Origin: Trichaptum fuscoviolaceum
Taxonomy: Eukaryota > Basidiomycota > Agaricomycetes > Hymenochaetales > Trichaptaceae
Direction of reading: 5' to 3'
Assembly (NCBI GenBank): GCA_910574455.1
Contig: CAJSYZ010000002.1
Coordinates: 6,285,390 to 6,349,389 of the forward strand
DNA: 64,000 nt
Shown here: piece by piece, positions 32,494 to 44,293 of the stretch
Layout: every line of letters begins with the position of its first letter
Position numbering within the stretch: position 1 is the stretch's first letter
Made by a program: the position numbers and the translations under genes
Notes under the pieces: generated by a model
The model's database searches: none
Told to the model about the DNA's origin: nothing
Seen by the model: the letters and a program-made list of their open reading frames with translations, nothing else

Positions 32494-34913
32494 TATCTCC
32501 ACTTTGGAGCTATAACTATTCTATGCATAGAATTACTTCATCCTCTGAATGTCGCAATCTGTACTTGTAAGTTTCTGGGTTTATGAGGATGCTGTTAATA
32601 TTCATGCTTTTATGGGAAGAGAATTGTACAAGTTACAGAAGGATTGAGCTTGCTTTGTGTAATGAATTCTGCTGTAGGCTACAGATATAATGCATGAATG
32701 TACATTGTATACAGTATAAACGTACGGAATGATAGCAGACACTGTCATTTAATTGCGAGCAATGGTACTTAACGCAGGTCGTATCATGCTATTTTCCATC
32801 CACTACATTAACTGGCAATTACAGATGAGTGGGATACCAAACAATGTAGCGATTTATTATGTACAAGAATCGTCAATGAATCAAGAGAAGACAGCTTGTT
32901 GTATGGTCTTCGTCTAAGTATAAAAGCGTAAACAAATCCGTGCCGATGTGCCGAGAGTAACTCCGATGAAGGGAACTTAAGGTGCCACGTTCAAGTCTGG
33001 CTCGTTGTTTCCTCTCCCCAATAGCCTAGAAAGCCGCTCTTCTCGGCGATATTGATCACACGCTGCCCACAACGCCTTTCGAAAGCCCGCAGGTATACTA
33101 CGGAATAGATCACTCGCAGCTTGCCTCATTCAAACACAAGTCGTCTATTCGGCTCCGCATTCCCCGCATTTTGATCTGCCTGCGATTTGCACTACCGTGC
33201 CGAAGTGTTTACCCTGCACTCCGTTTCCCTCCGGGATCCCAGCAGCTCAGCGCTGTCTCCTCATTTGACACGAAGACAGGACGACAATTACATAGGTCAC
33301 CGGAGTTGTGCTTTTGAATCTACTCTTTGGTGTCGCGTCTTTATTTGAGTACTTCATCCTGGCCGAACCTTCTATTTCGCAAGTGTACCTAATATGGGGC
33401 GCCGGTTCGTCTAGTTCTCTGCACACTCAGTAGCATTCGGACGTTTAATTCGCATTATGACCAACATGCGGTACAACCGTTCGGAATGAATGCAGGCTCA
33501 CTTGTAGGGTGATGCAGCATCTTGTCTTCCTTCCGAGTTACTCGCGTCAGTTTTGTCAGATGCGAAGAAGATACTTGAGTCCTAGAAGCTCAAATGGTCG
33601 TGGTAAAAGTACTTTGGATGTTCCATCCAATGCAGACAAAACTCCTCAGAGCCCTCCGTATTTCCAACATAAAAGAACTCGATACTCGCCAATCTCTCCA
33701 TCGCACTTGTATCATTGTACAACATGTTCTCCATCCTTATTTCCACCATCTTGCTCGCCATCGCCAGCGCTAACGCCGAACAGCATACCGTCCACTTTAC
33801 GAACAAGTGAGTCATGGCTAGCCTGATGTGTACTTGATACTGATGCTTTTGCGTAATGATAAGCTGTGGATTCGGGACGGTACTTACTCTGCTGAACTAC
33901 GTTCAATGCACCGTTGATTGATCTCTGTGATTAGCCAATGCTCATTCAAGGACCCAATGTTCTATCTACTGGCGGAGACTTCACTACCGGTGGACCCCTC
34001 ATCAGCGCCATCGCGTGAGTACTACCTTTGGATAGCATGCTGCCTACTGACTGTTATCCTCCCGCCCGACAGGTATCTGCAAACCGGTAAGAATCAATCA
34101 TTATTATTTTGTCACACTAGTACTCATTTTGACACCCTCCTTTCCTCCGCCCATCATTGGCCTTGTTCCTGCTTTTTACATAAGGAAACTGCGGCTTCAA
34201 CGGCGAGGGATGCACACTCGTTGAAACAACACTTCAGAACCCTACCACTGCTGGAAGTGGTTCCAGCACGGACCTCTCTCTCATCCCTCCGTAAGTATTC
34301 CTAATCAAGTACGCATAAGCTACGAGCAAGCAATGGTGCGATGTGCTCTAACATTAACTGCCACTATCTATAAAGACACACATTCTCCGTGACCTCCGGA
34401 TTCGGGTAAGCAGCAAGGTTCTGAGAATATATCGTATGATATTCTTACAGGTCCGTGGTCTCTAGATACTTCGACGGATGCGATAATACAGGCGCAGACT
34501 GTCAGTAACATGCCATCTGTCCATGTCTCGCACGACTGATCGACTCTACTCTAGGCTCATCGCCTACGTGCACAACAGCTTTCCACCAGCCAAATGATAC
34601 ATTTGTCCAGGTCGCATGCCAACAAGACAATGTAAGCCAAGCCCATACACATTTATTGCACTATCAACGACCATATTGACTGTTCTTGCTTTATACGTAG
34701 GTCAATCTGGCCATTACATTCTGTGATTAGTTTGGTGTCTCTGTGAAAGGATCTGAGAGGGGTGTCTCCTGTGACTTTCTTCTCTTAGGATATTGAACAT
34801 CATTTAGTTACTTGAGATAAAGGGATGTTGCTTGCGAATATAATGTCCGAGTCGCTGATTCGGAAGCCAGTGTGCCAAGTTGTGTCGGAGCTCAAAAATT
34901 AAAGTTTGACTTG
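30946..34913 (+). repeat. Right arm of the inverted segmental duplication
   Basis: Mirror of 22040-25973. Similarity ends near 34913 on this side and 22040 on the other, just after a shared run ending GTTTGACTT. It contains an F-box gene, a glycopeptide gene and their spacer. Confidence 0.85.
33724..34730 (+). CDS. Secreted cysteine-rich glycopeptide (copy C)
   Basis: Nine small exons (33724-33806, 33864-33879, 33935-34014, 34073-34086, 34185-34290, 34376-34405, 34466-34500, 34555-34631, 34701-34730) join in frame to about 156 aa. Two exons are only 14 and 16 bp. A signal peptide (about residues 1-18, cleavage after an Ala-Asn-Ala motif) precedes a domain with eight cysteines, probably four disulfides. 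Motifs: NNCGFG, NCGFNGEGC, GFGYFDGCDNTGADC, and a C-terminal AITFCD. The family is widespread in agaricomycetes and called 'glycopeptide'; it is presumed extracellular, with function unproven. It lies 1.2 kb downstream of the F-box gene on the same strand, as in the mirror copy. Confidence 0.78.
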
Positions 34914-35001
34914 GGCCGCCGCGTCATCCTGACCGTTTGCCAGTGCTTCAGCTTCAAACTACTCCTCTAGAAAGGCTCCAGATATCCATTAAGACACTAT
35001 C

Positions 35002-35940
35002 ATGCTCAAGCTCTTTGACATACCTAAGGAACTTATCCTTGCGATCCTGTCTAGGTGCGATATTGTGACGATCCTGAAACTCGAGCAGGTTCAAGACAAA
35101 ACCATGTCCAGTTAACGACAGAGCCAATCGAACTGCACTAGACTTGCAAGTATGTACATGTATTATCGTTCTCTCGTCAACTCTGGGGATGACTTGACCT
35201 TGATTTCGACCACGTCCCAAATATCCTTCCTCACGAGTCCGTGCAAGGTCTGACAATGGATTGACTACGATCAACCAAAGGTTACCTCAACTAGACCTCT
35301 TCGCATAGGCCGAAATCAATACATAGCGTATCTCTAGATGTGCCGGAGCTCGATCAGCTTCTGGAACTCAGCGACACATCCCACACACTTGTCTCGGGTG
35401 GCAGGTGCTTCGTCTTTCAGTCCGCAGACGGCTGCTTCCATTACTACGACACACAGAGCCAACTGAGAGTCTGCTCGCAACGTATAGGAATGGGATCGTT
35501 TGTAGAGGAGTTTACGAAGATCGTGGATTGAGTCCTCGTGGATGACGGGATCCTGGTCCTGGCGCTCGCTGCATATCCGAAGTCCGATGAACGAGCGTAA
35601 GTGCTCATCCAAGGTCATCCTTCATTTTCTCCAAAACCGTCTTACTGAGGGAAACAAGGTTCATGACCAGGCTTCTTACGATTTTCAGGTTCGATTTTAA
35701 ATCAGAGACGACTCGTACTATTTAATCCACCTTGTTTCCTCGAGCTGAACCACAAGTCTACGATTGCATGATCTTCTTATCCGAGCGATCACAGTCCAGA
35801 ATCGGGACGACATGGTCGTAGTGTGGTCACACCTGGGCTATATGTCGTATGAAACTGGAGGACAGGGAATATGACGATAGTTGAGGAGCATGTGAGTCGC
35901 AAATAGTTTCACTCTTTGCACATCTAACGTAAGGGGTACC
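35002..35940 (+). pseudogene. F-box family relic
   Basis: A 29-codon first exon of the family is still recognisable (ATG 35002, with IPKELILAILSRCDIVTIL) and is followed by GTTCAAG where the other members have their first intron. Downstream, the family blocks appear in different frames: a WDDLTLIS stretch near 35190, GGRCFVFQSADGCFHYYD at 35398-35452, and VLVDDGILVLALA near 35530. Stops and frame changes separate them, for example a TGA at 35529-35531. It is a decayed member of the F-box array. Confidence 0.65.
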
Positions 35941-37163
35941 TAGGGTGATGTCCACATCATCCGTATCGCCCAAGGCTACATTCTGTGTACTATCTGTCCG
36001 ATATCTAGAGGAATCGTAGCAGCGCCTGTATCTGTCATATCTTCTTTGGCCAAAGAACTTAGTAGCATCTAGGCAAGCGGCTGTGATTACCAACAGCCAT
36101 CAAATCCGAAGACGTATTTACTCATGTCTCTCCTCTCGCTATCCCTGTCGTGAAGGGGAAAAGCGACTTTGCTGACCGTGGATCTTCTTTCCCTCTCTCT
36201 ACAAGTTCCTTGAACCCGAGATCTTCTATATGATCTTTCAACTGGATTTTGCCAGACGATTGTTTCTGATTACCGCGCGATTGGAGAGGCGAAAGACGTT
36301 GACAGTGCGTGATGGTATTTGCGCTCGTGCCTATAGCAATCTCCGCCATATTCCTTTAAAAATGACTTCCCGGAGACCGTACGTTTGACGACTACAACCC
36401 GAACAGGCACCGTCAGCACTCGCTCGTAGGGCACGCTCATCGTCATATCTTCTGGAGGAGTCGACGATCACTTCGGCTGTCTATGCCATCAAGATACAAG
36501 ATCTTTTGGGCGTCGTCGATCTAGCTGCTGTTATGGGTTAGAAAGCAGAGTATTCGATATTGTCAGGAAATCTGTTTACTAAGCCGACGAGGATGACTTG
36601 GTGGAGGATTACAGCTGTGCTATTGGCGTGGCAAATTGGTGTTTATTCACTATCTTAATTGATAGCTTTATACGAGGCGCCAAATTGCGCATCGTTTGCC
36701 CCTCACGCAGGTGCGACGTGCTAGCATAGTCGTTTAGGGCTAGTGTATATCGATGCTCTAACCACTTTGTCGGCTGGCGGAAGTAGATACTCCCACTGGC
36801 ACAAGAATGAGTCCTGTCATTATTTCGCACCTGAAATATTTGGTGAACCCGATTGGGCCAAGCCGAACAATTGATGAACCTGGTCCTTCTGATGATACGG
36901 ATGTCGTTGCCTTCTCGAATGCAAAGGTGACTTTCAAAAATTGGATAACTAAGTACAGTGTTACGATCAACCGTGACGATGTGCTACGCCCTGTCACCAT
37001 CATCATGGTGCCAGTGACCCCCCGGAATCGGGCCGCCGGCCGACCACGGTCACCTGCCTTCTTGAGAACTTCAAGTTCAAAGAATGTCCACATCTTGCCC
37101 TATCTCAACCTGCAAGTCGACGCGTGGACCTCAAGCCTGAGATCCGTTGCTCTCAAACACATC
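35941..37163. other. Unassigned stretch between F-box relic and F-box gene
   Basis: No gene I can name. A plus-strand frame from 36807 to about 37030 looks protein-like but ends in word-rich DNA (CCAGTGACCCC, AGAACTTCAAGTTC around 37008-37080) and has no homologous feel. The rest of that frame is the start of the next gene in another context. Confidence 0.3.
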
Positions 37164-38917
37164 ATGGGCAGAATCGACAACTTCAATGAAAATATCGCGC
37201 TTGCTATTCTTCTTTTCTGTGATGCATTTTCAATATTGAAGATGGAACAGGTCGGTGCTTAATGTTGTTCATCCTTGTAACACAACTAAAACCAGATTCA
37301 CCAAAGACTTGCAGTCTCTTCAGGATGATGGCAAAAGAACGACACCTTTGGATTACCTTGGCTATGGATCTCGACTACGATCATGCTCCGAATCTTGCCC
37401 CTCACCAGTCTTTGGAGTCTTTGTCCACGGAGCGATTGCGCGAGTTGGTGATTCGATCAGCCAGAGTGTACACAAACTGGAACTCTCCTCACGGGCCCAA
37501 AGAATCGCGCAGCCTCTTCTTTGATATACATCAGCTCCCCTTTCGCTTTGAGATGCTCCTTCCGGGTGGAAAATATTACGTCTTCCAATCTTCAGATGGC
37601 CGCTTTCATTGCTGTGATACAGAGAGTCAGATGGAGGTCAGCCCCCGTGATGGAGTGACATCTCCTGGCGAAAGCATGTTTCTTATGGATTGCATTCTTG
37701 TGGACAATGGGGATGTACTTGCTCTAGCCTACGGTCCCTCAGGACTGTTGGACGTGCAAAAGTAAGTTGATTTGTCAACCCTACTACCCGTTAGATCCAT
37801 ATCTTATCATGGAGAGAAGCTCTGTTACCATCGTGCGCTTCGACATTCATTCAGGAAGTTCTGATGTCGTTCGCTCCTTTCTGATCCCTCGAGATAGCTC
37901 GGTTCCAAGTCTATCACCTCTAGCTTCAATTAAAATTGGAAATGACGTAGTGGCTGCTCAACAACATGGGAGGATGGTCGTAGGGAACTGGAGGACAGGC
38001 GATGCGAGAGTGATTGACATTGAACGCGTGAGTAGTCCGTTTCTCAAAATGATGTACGATCTAAGGTGTTCTAACAGGCAGTGAATATCTATGACTTTCA
38101 TATCGTCAACAATCATCTATGTGCCGTCCACCAGATAGTCGGTGAAGAATTAGCCGTTTCGGTAGTTCCTTTTTTCACCATCTTCCGAAATGACAGCGGG
38201 AAAATCAACGCTCCCACTACACAAAGGCCTGCGCGGTCGCAAGATGTCTTCCGACACCCTTTCAAAGTTATGATCCCTAATACAAGGTTGCCTCCGACTG
38301 GTGCATACTTCCAGCATATCAACTTCTGCACAAGCTCGTGGAAAAACCCAAGCCTGTGTGAGCTTGATGCTACAGCAACTCCCACCCGAATTCTTCTTTC
38401 TTTCTATATTGACACAACGGACCACGACCACGATTACATGGTTGCCGAACTGCTGTTATCCCCAATATCAACCGCTCTTTCGGATATAGCTTCTCTATCT
38501 CCCGTTATCGATGACACTCCTCAGAGCGGCTACCTCCTCACATATAAGCGACAGATCCTCGGATACTCTTGGAAACATAATGAACATAATGTGATGCGTC
38601 CACTATCAACCACACGCACCGGACATATCCTTGCAGTTTATCCCGACTATTCCGAACGGTCAGGTGCAGAGATGTGGCACCCTCAGGCATTGCTTATTCC
38701 TATCAGTATGCTCAATTTTCTGGAGGGGAGATTCAAAAATGAATCCATCGATTCCGACCGGGATGTACACATTGTGGGACGTGCGGGACATAGCAATCCA
38801 ATTGGTGGTGTCCTTGGCGAAGCTGCTGGCAAAGGTCATGGCATATATGTGGAAGAGTACAGCAGTGCAATCTGGTATCGGTATGATTCAATGCTGTTCA
38901 TACATTATACTGATTGA
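37164..38917 (+). CDS. F-box protein, polypore family (copy 3)
   Basis: Exons 37164-37250, 37307-37761, 37820-38027 and 38078-38917 join to 529 aa. All splice sites are GT..AG with the same phases as the other copies. The F-box spans exon 1 and early exon 2 (NENIALAILLFCDAFSIL, then TCSLFRMMAKERHLWITL). The body carries the family blocks GGKYYVFQS, RFHCCDTES, VRFDIHSGSSDVVRSF, VVGNWRTGDARV and the terminal AIWYRYDSMLFIHYTD. Likely role: substrate-selecting subunit of an SCF ubiquitin ligase. The frame is intact. It differs substantially from the pair at 24426 and 30803, so it is an older duplicate. Confidence 0.78.
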
Positions 38918-39329
38918 TATTGCTTTTGTGGAACCACATTTCTTTCAAGTTCTGTTCTGAAACTTGAAAGCCACTATTTGCGACTGCTGTACGTCAATCT
39001 CTGTATCTGTTATTTGAAATATAGTTCCGGTTACACAGGCTGTCAAAACTGATATGTTCTCCGTGACTATACCGTGCGTCTTTTTTTGCGAGGAAGTGGT
39101 TTTGTATAGCTTTGGCACAGTGACTGGCATGCCGGGTGGTTGACAAATTTCTGCCGGCCATGATGGTTCGGACTCTGCCGAACTTCCTGAAAAGGCGCAG
39201 GGCGGAAAGTCGACCATTGACTCGCCCCTTGACGTCGTTTGCCTCATTGAAGTCGCACCTCAAACTTGAAGTCTGCTCCCCCACCATCTCATCCAGGAAG
39301 GCCTCTGACGGTATACTCACCTGAGGTAA

Positions 39330-41124
39330 ATGGCGAAATTCTCTGACCTTAATGAAGACACCATTATCGTTGTGCTGCTCAACTGTGATATCCTCACTAT
39401 TTTGAGAGTCGAACAGGTTCGTGTTCAGATTTGTCCCTCACTATATCACGTGGCTGACATCTATACTACGAAGACCTGCAAGCATCTTAATAATCTCACC
39501 TCTTCTCGTCATCTCTGGCTGTCGTTGGTTAAAGAACTGGACCATGATTACGCTCCAGTCCTCTTGCCCCATGAGTCGTTGCAATCTCTGCGCACGGAGA
39601 GGTTGCGAGATATGGCAATTCGATCAACAAGAGGCTATCTGAACTGGACGTCCTCAAAGGGTCCAAAAGTGACCCGTACCTCTGTTCTAGATCTCCTTGA
39701 AGCACAAGGCCATGGTATAATCCTTGGCATGCTCGTCTCGGGAGGAAAATACTTTGTTTTTCAGGCAGTAGATGGTTGCTTTCATTGCTATGACACAGAG
39801 AAACAACTGAACATCTGCTCCTATCAAGGAGCCCCATTTGATATCGAGGAAATTCAATATACGGACTGTCTTGTCTTGTCGACGATGACGGAACCTCACT
39901 TATTTTAGCCTACGTTGCGTTTAAAGAGCTCGGCAGGCGACAGTGCGTACAATTCTGTCGTAACATTATATTTTCTAATTAACTCATTGAAAATGCCAGA
40001 AACATCTCTGTAGTTCGTCTCGATATTCAATCAGGGATGTCGACCATCGTCCGATCCTTCTTGTGTTCATTGGCCGAAAGTGATGACGATGGACTAGGAT
40101 ACTACAGCCCAGTCTATGATAAGGCACGGAAAATCAAAGTGAACACTGACGTGGTGGCTGCTGCAGTATACAATTGTATATTTGTGGCTGACTGGAGGAC
40201 AGGCAAGTGTGTAATTACTGAAGAACTGGTGAGTTGCGTTGACTTCGGACGCATGCTTAATTGTCTGACATTTTACGTGTTCAGGGCAACATATCCGGCC
40301 TCAATATTTCTCAGAAGCATGTCCTATGCGCCATCCGCAAGAGTACGGGCCGAGTATCGCTCGCAGCTGCCCCTTTATCTCTTATATTCACAACTGGAGA
40401 CGTTTCCACAATCAGACAGAATGGCGGTTCTACGATGCCAGTACCTATTCGGTCCGAGGACGTCTTCATCCATGTCTCCCCACTCGCACATCCGGAAGTC
40501 ATACAAGGCAATGTGGCTCACCCAGACGTAGGACCTACTGCCGTCTGTACCAATTCATGGAAAACCCCAAGCCTCCGGGAATCTCATGCATTAGCAGCTT
40601 CAACGCAAATCCTCATATTCTTATGCCTACCAACAAAGGAGAGAGTCTACTACATGCTTTTCCAATATGAATTCTCATCAACGACGGTGAATTCCATTAG
40701 CGACATATCTCAATCTACTGATGATGGACCAAGGATTTCGAGAGACTATGCATTTAAGCTTCAGCATCAATCCCCGTTATACTCCTTTGACGATGATGTG
40801 GACACAACCTACCTTTCAAATACCACACGAACAGGTCGGTGTGTAGGATCTTTCGAGAAATATAAAAGTCCGATAACAGCATGCGCAATCGACATGTACC
40901 CTCTAGTAAAGAGACCAGTGCAGAAACCTTGTCAGAACAACACAAGCTCAGAATCGGACTCTAATGCAAACTACGATCCAGTACCAAAGTATCAAGAAAT
41001 ATCAGGAGATTATAGTTTCGCCGAATGCGATGATGCTACGTTGAGGGTCGTGAATGTGGAGGAATACAGCGGCGCCATTTGGTATATCCGTGATTCCTCC
41101 CTGTTTATCCACTACTTTGATTAA
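39330..41124 (+). pseudogene. F-box protein, polypore family (copy 4), with one frameshift
   Basis: The family structure is present: exons 39330-39416, 39474-39942, 40000-40228 and 40285-41124. In exon 2 the frame must change near 39868-39885, where a TTGTC unit occurs twice in a row (ACTGTC TTGTC TTGTCGACG). After this point the expected LVDDDG...LILAYV reads only in another frame; without the change translation stops at TAG near 39906. All other exons and splice sites are intact and end with IRDSSLFIHYFD. This could be a young pseudogene or a sequencing/assembly error at a short repeat. Expected product if whole: F-box adaptor of about 530 aa. Confidence 0.7.
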
Positions 41125-41609
41125 AGTGGTTACCGTGACTCTTTGATCCAATTATTTCCTCTCCCAAAAAGCTATGTGTACCCTCTGTTCTGAATGTCAT
41201 ACCTCCGATTAGTTGCGCAGTATTTCAAATATTATTTAGTGTCAAAGGGTGCTTGTTTCGTAAACGAAGAGACCCTGGCAAGGTTTGCACAGCTCAATCT
41301 CACTGTGTAAGTTTCACAGAAACAGGGAAGGTCGAAAGTAGCAGTTCATTGACTTAAAGTCGTCCTACGTGCCTTTTCCAAACTACGCATTGCATACCAA
41401 TTTGTCTGATTACTTGTCCCTCGCAGAATTGAGACTCGCAACCGACTACAGGTTTTGTTTGCCTTGAGATGTGCCATTGTACATGTTCAATACTTGAAAC
41501 ATCCTATCTTCCAGAAGGTTGTGGACATACTACGTGTGGACCAAATGATTGAAAGGAGCAGTAAAGTAGTACACTGTGAAGGTTTGGTTTAACTAGAGGT
41601 AAATGCCTG
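41125..41609. other. Intergenic, nothing seen
   Basis: No frame, repeat or motif that I can support. Confidence 0.4.
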
Positions 41610-43595
41610 TCATTGTTCTTGTTTGTGTTCGCCCCGTACCTCCAGTATGACCTTTCTGAGCCGCTTCAAGGCCTCCTCCACGACTTCCGGTTCCAGAAGA
41701 CATAATGACGCGCGGACATACGCGATTTTGCTTCCGTCCGGCACGAAGGAAGTGCCGGGTAATGCTAGGACACCGTTCTTCAGTGCATTATTGCGGATGA
41801 TCGTCTCGGAATCGTTAGCGCTGTCTTTGAGCTTCAAGCGGAACCTATTCAGCATCCGTATCGTCAGAAACTAAATAATAGCAAGTAATTCGCAAAGGGG
41901 ATTGAGAATTACCAGAAGAACATGCCCGCGTCGGGGGGTGAGCACTCCACGAGGCCTTCGGGGTTCTGATTTAAAGCTGCCCAGAATATATCCCGCCGCT
42001 TTCGGTAAAATTGGGATATGGCCACCGTGTGAGTCCAGAAGACATCATACCCCCATGTTTTGAGAACAGTGTACGTGATGACCTGTGTGAATGTTGAGAC
42101 TTGCTCGTTGGCGGATGCTGTGTGCGATAAAGAAGTTAGCTATGGAAGAGGGGTCGGTGAAGATGTTTGATTAGCGTACGTGCTTGTCAATTGCGTCCAG
42201 CAGAAGCTCAGGGCCAGATATAAAGTCGAAGCGCATGCCGGCAGAGAAGACTTTCAGAAAGCTGTCAAACCGGATAACCGCCACACCTCCGGCTGCTCGA
42301 GGTCGAGCACAAAATAAGACGTTGGGCGCGGTCGGGTATCGTAATAGAGGAAATAGTACGAATCGTCTTGGAATATTGACTTCAATATATTGTAGGAGAT
42401 GTAGATGAGAAATGTGTACTGACCTTCGAATATGAGGAAACTATGCTTGACTGCAAGAGCGAGTATATCCAGGGCCCCGGCGGTGCTCCTCTGTCGTTGT
42501 TACGCCAGTGGGATTGCATCCGTACTGTTAAACGCACGGGATTGTCAGATTCATTACTCATTGTGACAGTTTGAAGTACATACGGGAACGTGGTATAGGG
42601 CTTTGGGGAAAGGTTCAGAGGCAGGCCATTTCTCTAGTAGCTCTTTAAAGGAAACGGCTTAAGACCATCTTTGTCCGCTTCGACAGCTGATAGCGAAGGA
42701 TGTACCAAATGCCTTCTTGAGACGACGAAGATGCAAATGAACGGATGGTGTTCGCACCAATATAACGCAGTATATGAAGAATCCCACTACGAGGAGAGAC
42801 CTCATCAACAGTGCTTGCAATCAGAAAGACCTTAGATGAACATACGTGCATACTGGGGTCTCAACTAACATTGAGTCACCTTCCGCAAGCACTGCATTGA
42901 AGGCCTGTACGATAGTAAGAATATTAACAAAGCCGCTAACGGATATTAACCTTACTCATTTTATACAGTAGATCCTGCGCCTCAGAGCCCATGGATATCC
43001 TCCATCCCTCCCCTGGTGATCGGCCATGAAAATGCTTTTGAAATCCGAATAGCCAATCCAATAACGGCCTGTAGCCCATGGTGTGGCCATACTGCAGTCC
43101 TTCTGCGAGTGCGGATTTGTCGAGGGTAATTGGTGTCCCCGGTCCGTTGGCAAGGGCGGCGGCGTTGCGGATGGTGAGCCGGACATCGGTGATGGGGAAT
43201 GACACTGGGTCAGGCTTGCCGGAGAGTAGGGAGATGATTCCGGGTGTTTGTTCGAGGGAAAGAATTTCACGGACTAGTCGGGTTGTGAGAATAAGTGATA
43301 GAGATGAGGCGAAGGAGGAACAAGGAACGCACTGGCACTTGGCATTCGAGTTTTTGCCTTCTCGGTCAGAAACGCATCGTAGTACTGAGCAGGCAAGTGC
43401 TTCACAGTCGTGTACGCCTCCATGGGTGTAGTAGGCGCATGCGAAACCTGGAAAGCATAAGATGCTTCCGGAACTGAACATTTTATTAGGGCCTACCTTT
43501 AAGTCTTGCTTCTTATCGAAGTTATTTGCCTCCGCATTGACGTGAATTGAGTACCATGAAGCACTCTCCCTGAAGACGCTTATAGTTACTATCAA
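41610..43595 (-). pseudogene. Aromatic/2-aminoadipate aminotransferase (Aro8-like) relic
   Basis: Blocks of a class I/II PLP-dependent aminotransferase are readable on the minus strand in family order: LEQTPGIISLLSGKP and AEGLQYGHTMGYRPLLDW (43280-43050), YGCNPTGVTTTEE-type (near 42515), DDSYYFLYYD (near 42360), SFLKVFSAGMRFDF with the PLP-binding Lys (near 42250), and a C-terminal segment with NGVLALPGTSFVPDG ending 41610. The joins fail: the exon after 42955 does not meet its neighbour in frame at any usable splice, and the stretch before SFLKVF changes frame near 42285. The intact enzyme transaminates aromatic amino acids or 2-aminoadipate. Retained introns point to a DNA-level duplicate that decayed. 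Confidence 0.7.
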
Positions 43596-44293
43596 TTAAG
43601 CTTTAAAACAAGGAATCCAGCGACACACAAGGTCCAAATAGTCTAGGAATGCGCGATAGCTACTCACTTCGTTGCCCGTAAGAGTACCATACGTAGCTGA
43701 GGTACCCTAGGTTATGGTCCCGTTTCAGGAATTGCAAAGCGTTCGTTGCTGTTTTTGACCTTCAGCTTTTGCGTGCTCCAGTATCGATTCTGGCTCAGAC
43801 GAGAGTCCTCGAGACTCTAGTAGAGCTCAAAATGACTTCACCTGCGTTCCGTAACGTCTGTGATCCATTCCAATTCCTAGTCGAGCGTAGCCAGAGTCTC
43901 CTACCGGGTGATCGTAAGAGGCCGACGTTTCATTGCCTTGTACTTTCCTACCGGCTTTCCATGCATTCAGCCGAAGTTCCTTCGTCAAGTTGAGGCGATA
44001 CTTGACGATTGGGTGATTTTGAGTGAGCTGCCTGTTCTCTCACCTCCTAGTACATAGGGAGACAGTCTGCAATCACGAGAAATCGTCATGATAGTCCATA
44101 TTAGTTACATTTTAACACTTGTTCACTTACATACTATTCTGTCTTGTTTATCGTGCAGAAATCGACTGCTTATATCCTTTTACTGTATCAAGCTCCAAGC
44201 TCACTCATGAAGCAAAGATATTAATTGACGGCCTTGCGCTCCCATCGCTACTTACAAGCAAAGCGTCCTGTCGAAAGTTAAAATGTATATAAA
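43596..44293. other. Intergenic, nothing recognised
   Basis: A 74-codon plus frame at 43769-43993 has no recognisable motif. Otherwise nothing. Confidence 0.35.

Noticed and set aside
32915..32930. TATAAAAG motif
   Set aside because: It is about 800 bp upstream of the glycopeptide ATG, too far for its core promoter, and no transcript between is supported.
32950..33030. tRNA-like A-box/B-box look (AACTTAAGG with GTTCAAGTC) and its mirror at 23890-23985
   Set aside because: The acceptor and T stems do not pair and the length is wrong for a tRNA; chance resemblance or a very old relic.
36807..37262. 151-codon frame upstream of the third F-box gene
   Set aside because: It runs through word-rich DNA into the F-box first exon and its intron; no independent support as a gene.
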